In this document: piece after piece, positions 14,324 to 16,684 of the stretch
Position numbering within the stretch: the stretch's first letter is position 1
Layout of the letters: every line of letters begins with the position of its first letter
Source of the DNA: Cytophagia bacterium
GTDB lineage: Bacteria; Bacteroidota; Bacteroidia; Cytophagales; Cyclobacteriaceae
Length of the DNA: 16,684 nucleotides
Assembly: GCA_013373005.1 (NCBI GenBank)
Contig: JABXIP010000037.1
Location: 1-16,684, forward strand
Direction of reading: 5' to 3'
Notes under the pieces: model-generated
The model's database searches: none
The model's input: only the letters and a program-made list of their open reading frames with translations
Told to the model about the DNA's origin: nothing
Made by a program: the position numbers and the translations under genes

Positions 14324-14989
14324 ATGCAAAGTATTTACACAATTCTGGTTTCTGTATTGCTCAACTTTTCGGTGAGCTCATGCGATAGTCAAAGTGGAGG
14401 TTCTCAGGTTGTAAGACTAGATGAGGTTCAACAGGCAGGAGAGGAAGTAGCCACTTTTGCAGGAGGCTGTTTTTGGTGTACTGAGGCTGTTTTTGAAAGA
14501 GTAAAGGGTGTTCGAGATGTAGTTTCTGGATATACTGGTGGTACTGAAGAAAACCCAACTTATTATCAGGTGAGCTACGGGCAAACGCATCATGCGGAAG
14601 CCATTCAGATTTATTACGATCCTAAAGTGATTAGCTATCAGGATTTGCTTGATATATTCTTCGTAGCACATAACCCAATGCAGGCGAATGGACAGGGACC
14701 TGATATTGGAGAGCAATACCGACCTGTTGTTTTCTATCACAATCAGGCTCAGAAAGCTGCGGCAGAATCAACCATCAAAAAGCTTAATGCTTCAGGCAAA
14801 TACCCCGAGAAAATTGTTACCGAAGTGGAGTCATTTAATAAGTTTTGGCTAGCTGAGGATTATCACCAAAACTACTATGAGATAAACCCGGGGAACCCTT
14901 ACATTATTCAGCACGCTGTTCCTAAGGTGAAGAAATTTAAAAAGACTTTTCCGCAGTTTGTCAAAGACAAATACGCAGTAGAAAACTAA
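14324..14989 (+). CDS. msrA: Lipoprotein methionine-S-sulfoxide reductase
   Basis: MsrA reduces the S isomer of methionine sulfoxide. The 221-residue protein has a hydrophobic N-terminus ending in the lipobox VSSC (Cys20), so it is predicted to be membrane-anchored outside the cytoplasm. The catalytic motif GCFWCTEAVFE holds Cys49 and Cys52; no further cysteine follows, so Cys52 is the only candidate resolving residue. Other family features are VSGYTGGTEENPTYYQVSYGQTHHAEAIQI, GQGPDIGEQYRPVVFYHN, and AEDYHQNYYEINPGNPYI. The signal peptide starts MQSIY without the usual Lys or Arg; the upstream frame is open and encodes DRRLKLI but offers no ATG, GTG or TTG. It pairs functionally with exported MsrB. 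The stop codon overlaps the stop of the opposing HEAT-like gene, and the terminator for msrA lies inside that gene. Confidence 0.94.
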   Translation: MQSIYTILVSVLLNFSVSSCDSQSGGSQVVRLDEVQQAGEEVATFAGGCFWCTEAVFERVKGVRDVVSGYTGGTEENPTYYQVSYGQTHHAEAIQIYYDPKVISYQDLLDIFFVAHNPMQANGQGPDIGEQYRPVVFYHNQAQKAAAESTIKKLNASGKYPEKIVTEVESFNKFWLAEDYHQNYYEINPGNPYIIQHAVPKVKKFKKTFPQFVKDKYAVEN

Positions 14990-15504
14990 AGTTTTGAGAG
15001 GGCAGAAAGTATTTTTTGCCCTCTGCTTTTTTCTCCTGGTGTGCCCTCCGGCATGATTTGCTCAATGGCTGCGGCTAATTCATCTTTTAGCTCCGGTACT
15101 TTCTTTACTACCTGATAGGCTGTTGACATGGCAAATGCCTTGACGGCTACCGGTTCATTTTTATCTTCCAAAAATCTGATGCAGACATCATAGAGCTCTC
15201 CCCAAAGTTCTTCTTCCACATGCTGAAACTGCAGTACTCTGAGAACATTTCTTTTGATGGCCACATGTACGTCCTTCTTCCTGATTTCTTTAATCATTTT
15301 GGGAAAGTAAGGCTTGATTAATTCAGGATGTTTCTGCCCTAAAACACCTACTACCCAGGAAGCTCTTTGCACCATTCGATAATCATTGCTAAAGAACTGC
15401 TCCATTAGATTACGGATCTCTTCAGGGTATGCCACAATATGATTCACCACCTTATCGCGGTTCTCTTTACTATGTTCTTTAATGAGCTGTGACTTGATGT
15501 CCAT
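14986..15504 (-). CDS. HEAT-like repeat protein of unknown function
   Basis: A 172-residue, entirely helical protein. Its helices follow the alternating pattern of HEAT or ARM repeats: NDYRMVQRASWVVGVLGQKHPELIKPYFPKMI, KKDVHVAIKRNVLRVLQF, GELYDVCIRFLEDKNEPVAVKAFAMSTAYQVVKKVPELKDELAAAIEQI, ending EKSRGQKILSALSKL. There is no signal peptide, so it is probably a cytoplasmic scaffold. I recall that Bacteroidota proteins of this type are sometimes wrongly labelled adenylosuccinate lyase because of a weak database match; nothing in the sequence supports such an enzyme. I chose the ATG at 15502-15504; a GTG start at 15582 would add 26 residues translated from a repeat-like sequence and is unlikely. 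It converges on msrA, with a 3-base overlap, and an msrA terminator lies in its last codons. Confidence 0.8.
   Translation of the reverse strand: MDIKSQLIKEHSKENRDKVVNHIVAYPEEIRNLMEQFFSNDYRMVQRASWVVGVLGQKHPELIKPYFPKMIKEIRKKDVHVAIKRNVLRVLQFQHVEEELWGELYDVCIRFLEDKNEPVAVKAFAMSTAYQVVKKVPELKDELAAAIEQIMPEGTPGEKSRGQKILSALSKL
14997..15032 (+). terminator. msrA terminator embedded in the HEAT-like coding sequence
   Basis: AGAGGGCA (14997-15004) pairs perfectly with TGCCCTCT (15017-15024); the stem can extend by GAAA/TTTT with one wobble to about 12 bp around a 4-base loop, then GC and six Ts (15027-15032). It lies 8 bases past the msrA stop and overlaps the antisense of the codons for RGQKILSALS of the HEAT-like protein. 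The orientation of the T run shows it works for msrA only. Confidence 0.82.
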
Positions 15505-15559
15505 ATGCAGAAGTAAATAACAAAAGTCAAATCCCAAATTCCAAGCTATATATCCATCC

Positions 15560-15587
15560 ATCGACAATGGACTATCGACCATTGACT
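15560..15587. repeat. Tandem 14-base near-repeat upstream of the HEAT-like gene
   Basis: Two adjacent 14-base units, ATCGACAATGGACT and ATCGACCATTGACT, match at 12 of 14 positions; within them CAATGG...CCATTG forms a 6-bp inverted repeat. Preceding bases (TCCATCC) continue the theme. This resembles the short ATGGACT/ATCGACC-type repeats common between genes in Cytophagales, here lying upstream of both divergent genes. Confidence 0.5.
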
Positions 15588-15648
15588 GTTCTCTCTGTGT
15601 AACAAACCGAAGAAATTTGCATCTTTAGATTAGGTCAAAACAACAACT

Positions 15649-16128
15649 ATGGACATTATTCTTATCATACTCGGCTTCATCTGCGTTATTGTGGGTATTG
15701 GAGGCTGTTTTCTACCTATTCTTCCTGGGCCACCTATCAGCTTTCTTGCATTGCTTTTGTTGGAGTGGACTGAGAAATCTCCTTTCGATTCCGAAACACT
15801 TTGGACTTGGGGCTTAGTTACCGCAGCAGTTACGGCATTGGATTATGTAGTGCCCATCTATGGCACCAAAAAGTTCGGAGGAACCAAAAGGGGGGTCTGG
15901 GGAAGTACAATAGGTCTCTTAGTGGGGCTGATCTTCTTTCCACCATTTGGAATTATTATTGGTCCTTTTGTGGGCGCCTTTCTCGGTGAAATGAGTACAG
16001 GAAAAAGTACTAATGAAGCTGCATTGAGATCGGCTTTTGGCTCATTTATAGGTTTCTTGGTAGGAACCCTGCTTAAACTGATAGCCTCTGGCTGGATGGC
16101 TTGGATATTTTTCACGAATATTTTCTAG
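15649..16128 (+). CDS. DUF456 family membrane protein
   Basis: A 159-residue inner-membrane protein of the DUF456 family (function unknown). It has about four hydrophobic, glycine-rich spans: residues 2-20 (IILIILGFICVIVGIGG), 27-40, a span around 50-70, and a long GxxxG-rich C-terminal half (about 88-112 and 125-155). Family landmarks are the proline-rich PILPGPPISFLALLLLEW, the YGTKKFGGTKRGVWGSTIGLLVGL segment, and IGPFVGAFLGE. Glycine zippers suggest tight packing or oligomerisation. The upstream region is shared with the divergent HEAT-like gene (144 bases apart) and contains the tandem 14-mers; I see no convincing promoter. Downstream is a repeat-containing spacer with no terminator. Confidence 0.88.
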   Translation: MDIILIILGFICVIVGIGGCFLPILPGPPISFLALLLLEWTEKSPFDSETLWTWGLVTAAVTALDYVVPIYGTKKFGGTKRGVWGSTIGLLVGLIFFPPFGIIIGPFVGAFLGEMSTGKSTNEAALRSAFGSFIGFLVGTLLKLIASGWMAWIFFTNIF

Positions 16129-16146
16129 CAGTGTTTCATTAGTAAG

Positions 16147-16279
16147 GCATTTCGACTGTAGCGAGTAATCTTATTCTCCATGGAAGGTTTTGTGTTTGCT
16201 TCTGGCTGACCACTAGGTTCCTCGGTTTTGAAAAGGTTGCCGCTTTTATATACTGAGCATAGCCGAAGCATCTTCTTAA
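16147..16279. repeat. Probable intergenic repeat element between DUF456 and M20 genes
   Basis: The 239 bases between 16129 and 16367 hold no gene. One part (16147-16180) reads GCATTTCGACTGTAGCGAG followed by TAATCTTATTCTCC, and the other (16252-16279) CTGAGCATAGCCGAAGCATC then TTCTTAA. These closely resemble the TTTCGAC...GAGAAATCT and TGAGCATAGTCGAAG-type intergenic repeats I know from Bacteroidota genomes. The two ends are roughly inverted relative to each other (10 of 16 bases), like the arms of a REP-type element. Copy number cannot be seen from one window. Confidence 0.45.
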
Positions 16280-16320
16280 TTTCTAGTGTTGGTATGTTTC
16301 CTCATTCCGAACAACATCCC

Positions 16321-16351
16321 TTTCTAGTTCTGCTTTTCTTCTGTATACTTG
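16321..16351 (+). promoter_or_regulatory. Possible promoter of the M20 peptidase gene
   Basis: TATACTTG (16344-16351) is a -7 element with one mismatch to TAnnTTTG. TTTC (16321-16324) lies exactly 19 bases upstream, one base off the -33 TTTG. The ATG at 16368 would be about 10 bases after the start point. Confidence 0.4.
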
Positions 16352-16367
16352 AAACAAACATCTACTT

Positions 16368-16684
16368 ATGAAACTGTGTTCAGCCCATTTTGGTGTCTTC
16401 ACCAAAATTTTCTCCTTACTCATTCTTTTTAGCTCATTTCAAGCCAATGCCCAACTCGATCGAACTGAGAAAAAGCTTTCTTCTTGGGTGGATGAACATA
16501 ATGATGAGGCTTTAACGCTGCTAAAAGAGATTATCAATATCAATTCCGGTAGTATGAACTTCCCCGGAGTGAGACAAGTGGCAGATGTACTAATACCCAA
16601 ATTTGAGGCACTTGGAATGGAAGCCAGCTTTTTGGATGGTAGCTCATGGAACAGAGCCGGACATCTGGTGGCGAAGATAGAAGG
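16368..16684 (+). CDS. Exported M20 family metallopeptidase, 3'-truncated by the window edge
   Basis: The first 105 codons of a peptidase. A signal peptide (MKLCSAHFGVFTKIFSLLIL..., cleavage near ANA|Q at residue 28) is followed by a mature N-terminus LDRTEKKLSSWVDEHNDEAL. The segment LLKEIININSGSMNFPGVRQVAD and the phrase SSWNRAGHLVAKIEG match the glutamate carboxypeptidase (CPG2)-like branch of family M20, which are zinc enzymes that release C-terminal amino acids. The metal-binding residues lie beyond the window, so activity cannot be judged. The ATG at 16368 is supported by the signal peptide and by an upstream promoter-like sequence. Neighbour relations downstream are not visible. Confidence 0.85.
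   Translation, partial: MKLCSAHFGVFTKIFSLLILFSSFQANAQLDRTEKKLSSWVDEHNDEALTLLKEIININSGSMNFPGVRQVADVLIPKFEALGMEASFLDGSSWNRAGHLVAKIE

Noticed and set aside
14417..14740. 107-codon open frame antisense to msrA
   Set aside because: A mirror of the well-conserved msrA frame, with no promoter or family resemblance.
15505..15582. GTG start for the HEAT-like gene giving 26 extra residues
   Set aside because: The extra stretch is translated from the repeat-like spacer; the ATG at 15504 matches the family's usual start.
1..16684. CRISPR arrays, tRNA or rRNA genes, insertion sequences, phage genes
   Set aside because: No regularly spaced repeats, cloverleaf-like stretches, transposase motifs or phage proteins seen on either strand.

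Overview
The window looks like chromosomal DNA of a member of the Bacteroidota, most likely the order Cytophagales. The reasons are the best matches of many proteins (YebC opening MGRAFEYRKAAKMKRW, an outward-facing PIG-L/SSS pair, a DnaQ–GIY-YIG fusion, an ATP-cone nuclease), promoters fitting the Bacteroidota -33/-7 pattern (TTTG ... TAnnTTTG), start codons that mostly lack a Shine-Dalgarno sequence, and AT-leaning base composition. The organism assignment is inference from protein and promoter style; no rRNA is present. I see no tRNA, rRNA, CRISPR array, insertion sequence, phage gene or replication origin. Most of the window is ordinary housekeeping or accessory metabolism, very tightly packed.

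Layout. 1-867: the 3' part of leuB (leucine biosynthesis), meeting head-on with a GAF-domain histidine kinase (864-2198, minus). 2419-3893: a GPP34-family protein, then yebC with a clear promoter and a terminator. 4011-5027: a small lipoprotein with an unusually good ribosome binding site, then the thiol peroxidase tpx, each closed by an intrinsic terminator. 5129-9497: a three-gene operon of an exported PIG-L deacetylase, a 45-residue single-span membrane protein, and a sodium:solute symporter that overlaps it by ATGA; this is probably a system that trims an acetylated compound outside the cytoplasm and imports a product. 9487-11687: a back-to-back pair of nucleases, one an ATP-cone/Mrr-type fusion, the other a DEDDh exonuclease fused to a GIY-YIG domain, separated by only 38 bases. 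11843-12034: a small basic helical protein with a terminator. 12210-13130: a methyltransferase-fold protein with a Trm112-like N-terminus and a weak SAM loop. 13191-14989: exported MsrB without zinc cysteines, a MazG-like pyrophosphohydrolase, and lipoprotein MsrA. 14986-15504 (minus): a HEAT-like repeat protein. 15649-16128: a DUF456 membrane protein. 16368 to the end: the start of an exported M20 peptidase.

How they fit together. Three genes (tpx, msrB, msrA) deal with oxidative damage, with the two Msr enzymes predicted to sit outside the cytoplasm. All three convergent gene pairs overlap at their stop codons, so transcription stop signals have to lie inside the opposite gene; for msrA a strong terminator can be seen inside the HEAT-like gene. 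The most interesting places for follow-up are the divergent nuclease pair, the hidden small membrane protein fused by translation coupling to the symporter, the single-cysteine MsrB, and the intergenic repeats near 15560 and 16150-16280.
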